Assembly: GCA_028824965.1 (NCBI GenBank)
Contig: JAPKBD010000006.1
Span: 1-37,204, forward strand
Direction of reading: 5' to 3'
DNA from: Alphaproteobacteria bacterium
Lineage (GTDB): Bacteria > Pseudomonadota > Alphaproteobacteria > GCA-2731375
DNA: 37,204 nucleotides
Shown here: in pieces, positions 1-10,334 of the stretch
Numbering within the stretch: position 1 is the stretch's first letter
How the letters are laid out: every line of letters begins with the position of its first letter
Notes under the pieces: generated by a model
What the model was told of the DNA's origin: nothing
What the model saw: the letters and a program-made list of their open reading frames with translations, nothing else
Databases searched by the model: none
Made by a program: the position numbers and the translations under genes

Positions 1-794
1 CAATGGTGAATACGGGCAGGCCCCAACCGTGCCTGACCGATCAGGAAGCCGTCACCCGGCCCCCCAAGGCGGTTCTCAACCGGCACCACCACATCCTCGA
101 ACAACAATTCCGTATGCGGCGTCACCCGGTCCACATGGTGCAGCACAGGCAAGCTGCGCACAATGGTCAGGCCCGGCGTATCTTTCGGCACGATGACCAT
201 GGAATGGCCCCGGCCCCGGGCGGCATCCGGGTCTGACAGACCGACGACGATCAGAAAACTGCAATCGGGATTGGCCGCACCTGTGGCAAACCATTTGCGC
301 CCGTTGATGATCAGTTGATCCCCGCGTTCTTCTATTCGGGTGGCAATGTTGGTAGCGTCAGAGGAGGCCACATCAGGCTCCGTCATCGCAAAGGAGGATC
401 GGGTCTCCCCCATCAACAGCGGCCGGAGGTAGCGATCCTTCTGGCTCTCCGTGGCGAACATTTGCAGGATTTCCATGTTCGGCACATCAGGGGCATGACA
501 ATTAAAAACCTCCGAGGCCCAGGACAGCCGGCCCAAAATTTCCGCCACATGGGCAAAATCAAGATTGTTCAGGCGGGTTCCCGGTTCATCGTCGGCCAAA
601 CGCGGCAGAGCCATATTCCACAGCCCCTGGGCAAAGGCTTTCGCTTTGAGGTCTGCCATGAAGGCGGCTGTGTGCCCCCCCTTCACCTCAACCTCGTGAT
701 ACCAATCAGCATTCCGTGGCAAAATTTCGGCCCGGTAAAACGCTTCAACCTGATCGCCCATGGCGACCGCTAAATCGCTGGGTGTAAAATCCAT
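1..794 (-). CDS. acyl-CoA dehydrogenase family protein (C-terminus off the left edge)
   Basis: Partial gene read on the minus strand from ATG at 794-792 and open to the window edge, so about 264 N-terminal residues are visible. Enzymes of this family oxidise acyl-CoA thioesters at the alpha-beta bond using FAD and pass electrons to ETF. The visible part has the all-helical N-terminal domain, then the flavin-contacting motif SSFAMTEPDVASSDATNI followed by the middle beta-domain (NGRKWFATGAANPDC) and the start of the C-terminal helical domain (LGGPGDGFLIGQARLGP). This pattern resembles the ACAD10/11-like branch. The catalytic base lies in the missing part, so activity cannot be judged. It starts 31 bases after the SDR gene and probably shares its transcript. 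Substrate unknown. Confidence 0.9.
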   Translation of the reverse strand, partial: MDFTPSDLAVAMGDQVEAFYRAEILPRNADWYHEVEVKGGHTAAFMADLKAKAFAQGLWNMALPRLADDEPGTRLNNLDFAHVAEILGRLSWASEVFNCHAPDVPNMEILQMFATESQKDRYLRPLLMGETRSSFAMTEPDVASSDATNIATRIEERGDQLIINGRKWFATGAANPDCSFLIVVGLSDPDAARGRGHSMVIVPKDTPGLTIVRSLPVLHHVDRVTPHTELLFEDVVVPVENRLGGPGDGFLIGQARLGPARIHH

Positions 795-825
795 AGTCAA
801 ATATCCTAGTTATGCTTCACCTCAA

Positions 826-2822
<1,997 letters not shown>

Positions 2823-2879
2823 CTAAATTGCTCTTTATCTATCCGCTTTATGGGCTCTTAGCCCCTTGCTGGGAAGCTG

Positions 2880-3461
2880 TCAAAGACCGGACACCAAAGC
2901 CCAGATCAAAAGCACGGCGACCAAAACCAGGGCCACCTTATGACCACCGCCAATGCGTTGCAAAAGCGGGCCAATGAGGGAGGTTATGACAGAGTTATTG
3001 GGCCGCAATCGTTCATCCAGGCGCCCCCGCCCCAGAGACGTCATGGCACCTGCCAGACGTTCATCAAGATAACGGCTAACTTCCGCCAAAGACTCCCGGC
3101 TGGGGCGCATACCATATTCATGGGCGGGTGGTTGGTTGATGTCGTCGTAGAGATAATCTTTGATGCCTTGAAAATGCTTGGCCAAACAAATCTTAGCCTC
3201 CGCCACCAAGGTTCCCGGCTCCACCCCTTGTTCGCCTGCGTACTCCAATAGCACCATGGAGGCATCGCGGAGGCAATCGTCCCCGGCCTCCCGCACATAG
3301 TTGTATGTGTAATGATCAAAGCTGCGCATCCCGCCCATTAAGGAGGGGCCGGCATCGGAACGCGCCCTGTTATGGGCCGCACGGATCCGGAGGTCATATC
3401 GATCGAGGAGTTCTTCCAACAGGCCGTCGATTTCCGACCGTGCCTGTTCGAGATCGGACAT
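2880..3461 (-). CDS. hypothetical protein with C-terminal membrane anchor
   Basis: A 193-residue protein I do not recognise. Residues 1 to about 155 are hydrophilic and helix-rich (start MSDLEQARSEIDGLLEELL). They contain an Asp/Tyr-rich stretch (FDHYTYNYVREAGDDC, later KDYLYDDINQPPAHEYG). The last 20 residues, VALVLVAVLLIWALVSGL, form a single hydrophobic helix, so it should be a tail-anchored inner-membrane protein with its bulk in the cytoplasm. The ATG overlaps the kdsA stop by one base (TAATG at 3459-3463), which indicates coupled translation inside the pyrG-kdsA-eno cluster. Function unknown; the position suggests only co-expression with central and envelope biosynthesis genes. Confidence 0.75.
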   Translation of the reverse strand: MSDLEQARSEIDGLLEELLDRYDLRIRAAHNRARSDAGPSLMGGMRSFDHYTYNYVREAGDDCLRDASMVLLEYAGEQGVEPGTLVAEAKICLAKHFQGIKDYLYDDINQPPAHEYGMRPSRESLAEVSRYLDERLAGAMTSLGRGRLDERLRPNNSVITSLIGPLLQRIGGGHKVALVLVAVLLIWALVSGL

Positions 3462-4282
3462 TAGCTTGCCTTGGCGAGACGATCGAAGGCGAGCAGTGTT
3501 TTCATCAACGGAGCCATTTCATCCACCGGCACCATATTAGGGCCATCAGACGGCGCATTGTCCGGATCTTCATGGGTTTCCATAAAGACAGCCGCCACGC
3601 CGATGGAGACTGCCGCGCGGGCCAGAACAGGCACCATTTCCCGTTGCCCACCGGAGGTGCCCCCCTGCCCGCCCGGTTGTTGTACCGAATGGGTGGCGTC
3701 AAACACCACCGGCTGGCCGATATCTTTCAGCACCGGCAAGGCGCGCATATCACTGACCAAGGTGTTATAGCCGAATGAAGCGCCCCGCTCCGTGACCAGC
3801 ACCCGGTCATTGCCACTACCGGTTAACTTGGCCACCACATTGGCCATATCCCACGGTGCCAGAAATTGCCCCTTTTTAACATTCACAGCACAGCCCGTTG
3901 CAGCGGCTGCCAACAGCAAATCCGTCTGCCGGCAAAGAAAGGCGGGGATCTGCAACACATCGACCACAGCTGCGGCCACAGCACATTGGTCTTCCGTATG
4001 CACGTCTGTGAGGACAGGGCATTTAAAGCGGTCCTTGACCTCTGCAAAGACATCCAAAGCAGCCTTGATGCCGATACCGCGGGGGCTGTCCAGGGATGTC
4101 CGGTTGGCCTTATCGAAGGAGGATTTATAGATCAACGAGAAATCCAGGCTGTCCGCCAACGTGGTCAGGCGATCCGCCATTTCAAGCGTATGTTCCCGCG
4201 TCTCCATGGCGCAGGGCCCGGCGATCAGGGTCAAGGGTCGGTCATTGCCAACCGTGATTTTGCCGATCGATACATCCGTCAT
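3461..4282 (-). CDS. kdsA: 3-deoxy-8-phosphooctulonate synthase (Kdo-8-P synthase)
   Basis: A 273-residue KdsA that condenses arabinose-5-phosphate with phosphoenolpyruvate to Kdo-8-phosphate for lipopolysaccharide inner core. Family motifs include KSSFDKANRTS, IPAFLCRQTDLLLAAAATG, VNVKKGQFLAPWDM, ERGASFGYNTLV and FDATHSVQQPGG. Cys24 in IAGPCAMET occupies the position that is Asn in the E. coli enzyme and Cys in the Aquifex type, so this should be the metal-dependent class. I chose the ATG at 4282: it lies 4 bases beyond the pyrG stop and gives MTDVSIGKITVG. A longer reading to 4351 would add 23 residues overlapping pyrG and without family character. It sits between pyrG and the tail-anchored gene in one run. 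Confidence 0.97.
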   Translation of the reverse strand: MTDVSIGKITVGNDRPLTLIAGPCAMETREHTLEMADRLTTLADSLDFSLIYKSSFDKANRTSLDSPRGIGIKAALDVFAEVKDRFKCPVLTDVHTEDQCAVAAAVVDVLQIPAFLCRQTDLLLAAAATGCAVNVKKGQFLAPWDMANVVAKLTGSGNDRVLVTERGASFGYNTLVSDMRALPVLKDIGQPVVFDATHSVQQPGGQGGTSGGQREMVPVLARAAVSIGVAAVFMETHEDPDNAPSDGPNMVPVDEMAPLMKTLLAFDRLAKAS

Positions 4283-4286
4283 AGCG

Positions 4287-5999
<1,713 letters not shown>

Positions 6000-6030
6000 T
6001 CAATTATTTTGCATGACGCCGGAAACCACC

Positions 6031-6052
6031 AAAAATTTCCGACGATCCGTCG
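6031..6052 (-). terminator. Rho-independent terminator after secG
   Basis: On the minus strand, just past the secG stop codon (6055-6057), the arms CGACG and CGTCG flank a GAT loop (plus-strand 6040-6052). They are followed by a run of five T (plus-strand A run 6031-6035) after a short AT stretch. The stem is short but its place directly after the stop and the T run fit intrinsic termination, separating secG from pyrG. Confidence 0.6.
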
Positions 6053-6054
6053 AA

Positions 6055-6393
6055 TTATTTATCCGTGGGAACGGTCGGGCCCGCCGGTTCGGCGGGTTGA
6101 TTCGTTGAACTAGCGGGATCCGATTGTTCGAGGATTGATCTTCGCTCGCCCGAATTGGACGCCATAATCGTTAACGTCAAAGACGTGGCAAAGAAACAGG
6201 CCGCCAGCACAGCTGTGGACCGGGTCAGCAGATTTGCCGCCTCACGGCCCGTGATCAGCCCGCCACCACCGCCACCGCCGCCACCGCCACCGCCACCCAT
6301 GCCCAACGCGCCGCCTTCGCTACGCTGTAACAGCACGGTGATGACAATGGCAATCGCCAGCATCAAATGAACAACTAACAGGACTTCTTGCAT
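6055..6393 (-). CDS. secG: preprotein translocase subunit SecG with polyglycine run
   Basis: A 112-residue SecG, the small integral-membrane partner of SecYE that aids SecA-driven protein export. It has two hydrophobic helices: MQEVLLVVHLMLAIAIVITV at the start, and about residues 59-78 after the conserved LTRSTAVLAACFF. Between them lie the conserved LLQRSEGGALGMG loop and 13 consecutive glycines encoded at 6259-6297, longer than the short Gly-rich stretch usual here. The C-terminal tail is polar and Pro/Thr-rich (PAEPAGPTVPTDK). Monocistronic: its own terminator follows, and a candidate promoter lies in 6426-6453. Confidence 0.93.
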   Translation of the reverse strand: MQEVLLVVHLMLAIAIVITVLLQRSEGGALGMGGGGGGGGGGGGGLITGREAANLLTRSTAVLAACFFATSLTLTIMASNSGERRSILEQSDPASSTNQPAEPAGPTVPTDK

Positions 6394-6425
6394 AATTCAT
6401 ATCCGTTCGACGGCATCGCCGACGT

Positions 6426-6453
6426 TATATATAGGTAGCCCGACAGACAGTAA
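6426..6453 (-). promoter_or_regulatory. candidate secG promoter
   Basis: On the minus strand TTACTG (plus 6448-6453) is followed after 16 bases by TATATA (plus 6426-6431), about 33 bases before the secG ATG. The match to a sigma-70 pattern is moderate and rests on spacing and composition only. Confidence 0.35.
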
Positions 6454-6509
6454 GAAGGGAGCTATTACACTATCATTGCAAAAATCGCAATAATCCACGC
6501 TTGGTTTTG

Positions 6510-7262
6510 TTAGTTTCTATATTCCGGTTCTTCCTTGTCCAGAATGCGACGCAGGGCGGTGAAATGACGGTCCGACATCTTCACCCGTTCTGTGCTGTTT
6601 TGCTCACGCACCTGGTCGCGAACAACCTGGGAAATTGTGCGCATTTTGCCGCCCGTGGAGCGGGCCAGAATTTGAAACTGCGCCGCCCGTTCCAGGTAAT
6701 ACAGGTCGGTGAAACATTCGGCCACAGACGGCCCGACAGCCATCACCCCGTGACTGGCCATCAGCAACAGGCTGCGGTTGCCCATCTTGGCGGCCAGGCG
6801 GTCGCCCTCATCCGTGCTTAACGCCAACCCGCCGTAGTCATCGTCATAGGCGATACGTTCATCGAACATCAGGGCATTCTGTTCACACATTTCCAGGCGT
6901 CCGTCCTCCAAAAGAGTGAGCGCTGTTGTGTAGGGTTGATGGGTATGCATGGCAACAGTCGCTGCCGGACAACCAAGATGAACCCGGCTGTGAATAAAAA
7001 AGGCGGTGTCCTCAACCACATTATCGCCTTCCAGCACGTCGCCATCCGCATTGCACAGCACCAAAGAAGACGCCGTAATCTCGGACCAGTGCCAACCGTA
7101 AGGGTTGATCAAAAAACGGCTGCCACGCATGACACCATCATCATCCGCCACCGCCATGGAGAAATGATTGTCGACGCCTTCATTCAGGCCAAGACGGGCC
7201 GCCCAGCGCAACGACGCGGCCAAATCGACACGCATGTTCCAAATATCTGATGTTCTATCCAA
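6510..7262 (-). CDS. class II aldolase/adducin family protein
   Basis: About 250 residues of the class II aldolase/adducin fold, metal-dependent enzymes such as fuculose-phosphate aldolase and related decarboxylases. Visible motifs are LNEGVDNHFSM (equivalent of the GNxS phosphate loop), the metal-binding pair in AMHTHQPYTTAL and a third His in LLMASHGVMAVGPSVAE. The C-terminal tail is helical. I chose TTG at 7262 because GGGAGG lies 5 bases upstream; the first ATG (MRVDLAAS) is at 7235 and is the alternative. A longer reading to 7544 runs across the divergent promoter region and is not credible. It is divergent from the acyl-CoA synthetase gene, so the two may share control. Substrate unknown. 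Confidence 0.85.
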   Translation of the reverse strand: MDRTSDIWNMRVDLAASLRWAARLGLNEGVDNHFSMAVADDDGVMRGSRFLINPYGWHWSEITASSLVLCNADGDVLEGDNVVEDTAFFIHSRVHLGCPAATVAMHTHQPYTTALTLLEDGRLEMCEQNALMFDERIAYDDDYGGLALSTDEGDRLAAKMGNRSLLLMASHGVMAVGPSVAECFTDLYYLERAAQFQILARSTGGKMRTISQVVRDQVREQNSTERVKMSDRHFTALRRILDKEEPEYRN

Positions 7263-7315
7263 CGTAACCTCCCAACACGAATGACCATGGCATGACATCG
7301 CATGGCATGGCGTTT

Positions 7316-7370
7316 CATTTTGCGGCAAAATGCCGTCCCCGAAGGCAAACTGCAATAGGAATTTTGCAGT
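7316..7370. promoter_or_regulatory. palindromic operator candidates in divergent promoter region
   Basis: The 189-base gap between two divergent genes holds a perfect 17-base palindrome at 7316-7332: CATTTTGC, central G, GCAAAATG. A second inverted repeat, ACTGCAA (7349-7355) and TTGCAGT (7364-7370), has an 8-base spacer. Both carry TTGC/GCAA half-sites, so one regulator may bind both. No regulator gene is adjacent, so its identity is unknown. Confidence 0.5.
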
Positions 7371-7451
7371 CACTGCATTTGCGGCGATATCATTTGATAC
7401 CGACCTAACCCCTGGATATGCTGCCTTTAGGTCATTAGGAGAATACCTAAG

Positions 7452-9032
7452 ATGAAGATTTCCAGCACCATCCGCCGCAACATGCAGGTCAACGGCAAGG
7501 GTACGGCGACCATTTTTGGCGACCGCCAGCAAACCTGGGATCAATTTGGTGACCGCATCGCCAGGCTGGCATCGGGCCTTAGCAACCTTGGCCTGGCAAG
7601 CGGTGATCGGGTGGCCGTCCTGTCCCTGAACAACGACCGCTATATGGAAAGCTATTTTGGCGTGCCGTGGGGCGGCTATGTCCTGGTCCCCATCAACACC
7701 AGGCTGGCACCGCCCGAGATCGAATTCTGGCTGAATGACTCCGCTGCCACAGTATTGATGGTTGATGAAACCTTCGTCCCCATGGTGCCGAAAATTCAGG
7801 CCCAGCTAGAGGCGGTGAAGCACATAGTCTACCTGGGCGAGGGCCCCGCCCCCCAGGGCATGCTGTCATTCGAGGGTTTGCTTGAAGATATATCGGGTGC
7901 ACCACCGGCCGATACCGCCAGCGACGATCTGGCTATGTTGTATTATACGGGCGGTACCACGGGACGATCCAAAGGCGTCATGTTGAGCCAGCACAACGTG
8001 CTTTATAACGCCCTGCAGTTCGCCCCGACGGTGGGTTACAGAAATAATTCCGTCTATCTGCACGCAGCGCCCATGTTTCACATTGCGGACGGCACCTGCA
8101 CATATGCCATCGCCACATCGGCCGGCACCTCCGTGATCATCCCCGGCTTTGAGCCTGCCGCTGCCCTGAACGCCATTCAAGAGCATAAGGTATCCGTCAC
8201 CCTTTGGGTGCCGACCATGGTCAATATGGCCGTCCATTATCCGGGCGTCGAAGACTACGACCTCTCCTCCCTGGTTGATATGATGTACGGTGCCTCTCCC
8301 ATGCCCGAGGCGGTGGTCCGCCGCGCCATGGAGGTGATGCCCCATACCCGCTTTCATCACGCTTATGGGCAGACGGAATCCGCACCCATCCTGACCATGC
8401 TGGCCCCCGACCGCCATATCCCGGATACCAAGACCGGCAAATTCGGCTCCTGCGGGCAGGCGCTGTTAGGGGTGGAGCTGAAGATCGTTGACGAAGATGA
8501 CAATGAAGTACCCGCCGGCACGGTTGGTGAACTATGCGCCCGGGCCGATAATGTCATGCTGGGTTATTGGCAACAGCCGGAGATGACCGCACATGCCTTG
8601 CGCAACGGCTGGCTGCACACGGGCGATGGCGCGCGTATGGACGATGAAGGTTTCGTCTATATCGTGGACCGGGTCAAAGACATGATCATCTCAGGCGGCG
8701 AAAACGTTTACTCGGCGGAGGTGGAGGATGCGATCTATCAACACCCAAGTGTCGCTGAATGCGCCGTGATCGGCATCCCGCACGAGAAGTGGGGCGAACA
8801 GGTACATGCCATTATACGTCTGCATGATGGCGATCAAGATGGCAATTTGGGGGAGCAAGCCACCGATGAACAAACCATCATTGACCATTGTCACAAACTG
8901 ATCGCCGCTTTTAAATGTCCCAGATCCGTTGATATTAGCACCACGCCGCTGCCTCTTTCCGGTGCCGGAAAGATTTTGAAGACGACATTGCGAGAGCCGT
9001 TTTGGGCTGGTCAGGTCAAGTCAGTTAACTAA
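7452..9032 (+). CDS. AMP-dependent acyl-CoA synthetase (fatty/organic acid-CoA ligase)
   Basis: A 526-residue adenylate-forming enzyme activating a carboxylic acid to acyl-AMP and then to acyl-CoA. The ATP-binding P-loop is YYTGGTTGRSKGVMLS (about residue 165), the A5 motif is YGQTESAP, and A7/A8 read GWLHTGDGARMDDEG and YIVDRVKDMIISGGENVY. The catalytic Lys sits near the end in LPLSGAGKILKTTLRE. ATG at 7452 is preceded by TTAGGAG. The order of motifs and length are normal for fatty-acyl or medium-chain ligases; the acid cannot be named. It is divergent from the aldolase-like gene and followed by a hairpin before the kinase gene. Confidence 0.94.
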   Translation: MKISSTIRRNMQVNGKGTATIFGDRQQTWDQFGDRIARLASGLSNLGLASGDRVAVLSLNNDRYMESYFGVPWGGYVLVPINTRLAPPEIEFWLNDSAATVLMVDETFVPMVPKIQAQLEAVKHIVYLGEGPAPQGMLSFEGLLEDISGAPPADTASDDLAMLYYTGGTTGRSKGVMLSQHNVLYNALQFAPTVGYRNNSVYLHAAPMFHIADGTCTYAIATSAGTSVIIPGFEPAAALNAIQEHKVSVTLWVPTMVNMAVHYPGVEDYDLSSLVDMMYGASPMPEAVVRRAMEVMPHTRFHHAYGQTESAPILTMLAPDRHIPDTKTGKFGSCGQALLGVELKIVDEDDNEVPAGTVGELCARADNVMLGYWQQPEMTAHALRNGWLHTGDGARMDDEGFVYIVDRVKDMIISGGENVYSAEVEDAIYQHPSVAECAVIGIPHEKWGEQVHAIIRLHDGDQDGNLGEQATDEQTIIDHCHKLIAAFKCPRSVDISTTPLPLSGAGKILKTTLREPFWAGQVKSVN

Positions 9033-9093
9033 ACGTTAAATATACTCCGCTACTCTTAAAACAAATCGATTGGTGCAAGCCATCCGATGAGAA

Positions 9094-9113
9094 AACGACG
9101 AGGGTTCGTCGTT
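9094..9113 (+). repeat. perfect hairpin between acyl-CoA synthetase and kinase genes
   Basis: Eight-base arms AACGACGA and TCGTCGTT flank a GGGT loop, 61 bases after the ligase stop and 20 bases before the kinase TTG start. No T run follows, so it is either a non-canonical terminator for the ligase or an operator/leader hairpin for the kinase gene. Confidence 0.55.
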
Positions 9114-9133
9114 GTGCGAAGGGGATCTAGCAC

Positions 9134-10210
9134 TTGATTGCGGCTGGGGATAAGGACGTCAACGGCGAAACGGTGACCGACACATTATCGACGTCAGTTG
9201 ATGATGCGCCGACGCGCGTTGATACATCTGAGGCCGGGGACAACACCACGCAAACGACACGGCTATTTGGCTTGGCAACTATGATGGTTGCCGTCATCGC
9301 AACGGCGGCCGGCATTTCTCTTACCCTGTTCTATAATTCTGAAATGGACCGACAGTCAGAGCTGTTACGAGAATTGGCCCTGGGTGAGGCACGCTTGATC
9401 AAAACGGTGATCTCCTCACAAACAGACGGCGTGGACGGCAAGATTTTATCCAATACTGCTTTGGCGGAGATAACCGCCAAAATAGCCCGCGAATTGCCCA
9501 AGGCACAGTTTGGTGAAAGCGGCGAATTCATTCTGGCGCGCCGCCAGGGCGATCAAATAATCCTGACCCGGCGCGGCGCACCATTTTCGCCGGGCCCTAC
9601 CCTGGCCATTCCTATGCAATCGGATCTGGCAGCCCCGGCGCGTTTTGGTTTGCTTGGCAAATCCGGGATCGTTACCGTCCTCGACTATGCCGGCACCACT
9701 GTGCTGGCGGCCCACGAACCAGTCCCAGAGTATAAATTGGCTGTTGTTGCAAAAATCAACCTACAGGAAGTCCGAGGACCCTTTTTTCTGGCGGCCATCT
9801 GGCTGAGCGGCGGCCTTGTCGTTTTTTTGGTGCTGGTGATCGGTGGTTGGCATCGCATCAGCCTAAGTATTGCACAGCGGGAACGGACGGCTGCCAGACT
9901 GCGTCAAAGCGAAGAACGATTGGTGCGGGCACAACAGATCGCCAAACTAGGCGGGTGGCAGTATGATTTTGAGGCGAAGGAGTTTAGCGTCACAGACGAA
10001 GTGTCCGAAATTCTTGGCCTCTCCAATGGAGACGTCGACAAAGTATTCAAAGCCGGCTTCGACTATATCCACCCTGACGATATAAAAGCTGTCAAAAATA
10101 CACGGTTTTCAGCCCTAAAAAGTAATCAGAAATATGATGTCGAATACCGCATCATTCGGCCGGACGGTATAGAATGTTATATATTTGAACAGGGTGCCTT
10201 TGCACTTTGA
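9134..10210 (+). CDS. N-terminal half of a broken PAS sensor histidine kinase
   Basis: Opens with TTG at 9134 after AAGGGG at about 9 bases, and stops at TGA 10208-10210 after 358 residues. It has a polar N-terminal tail, a first membrane helix around residues 42-65, and a periplasmic region resembling a dCache sensor (FGESGEFILARRQGDQI, then VLAAHEPVPEYKLAVVAKI). A second helix lies around 218-238, followed by a PAS domain starting near RLVRAQQIAKLGGWQYDFE. The PAS fold is cut off: its last strand continues in another frame from 10203 (HFDDEGNRLRIAGTLLDVTE). So this is the amino-terminal part of one larger gene, not a free-standing receptor by design. A short stable membrane fragment could still be made. 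Confidence 0.8.
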   Translation: MIAAGDKDVNGETVTDTLSTSVDDAPTRVDTSEAGDNTTQTTRLFGLATMMVAVIATAAGISLTLFYNSEMDRQSELLRELALGEARLIKTVISSQTDGVDGKILSNTALAEITAKIARELPKAQFGESGEFILARRQGDQIILTRRGAPFSPGPTLAIPMQSDLAAPARFGLLGKSGIVTVLDYAGTTVLAAHEPVPEYKLAVVAKINLQEVRGPFFLAAIWLSGGLVVFLVLVIGGWHRISLSIAQRERTAARLRQSEERLVRAQQIAKLGGWQYDFEAKEFSVTDEVSEILGLSNGDVDKVFKAGFDYIHPDDIKAVKNTRFSALKSNQKYDVEYRIIRPDGIECYIFEQGAFAL

Positions 10211-10334
10211 TGACGAAGGCAACCGTTTACGTATAGCGGGTACATTGCTTGACGTTACAGAACGTCGCCAATCATAGGAGCATTTACGCCATCAGGCGCT
10301 TGTTTTCGATCAGGTCCATGATGCAATCGTCTAT

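Noticed and set aside
6259-6297. CCACCG-type repeat as a possible CRISPR or tandem-repeat locus
   Set aside because: It is a codon-level GGN repeat within secG, with no spacers or direct repeat architecture.
7263-7544. N-terminal extension of the aldolase-like gene
   Set aside because: It runs across the palindromic divergent promoter and into the acyl-CoA synthetase gene; a strong GGGAGG precedes TTG 7262.
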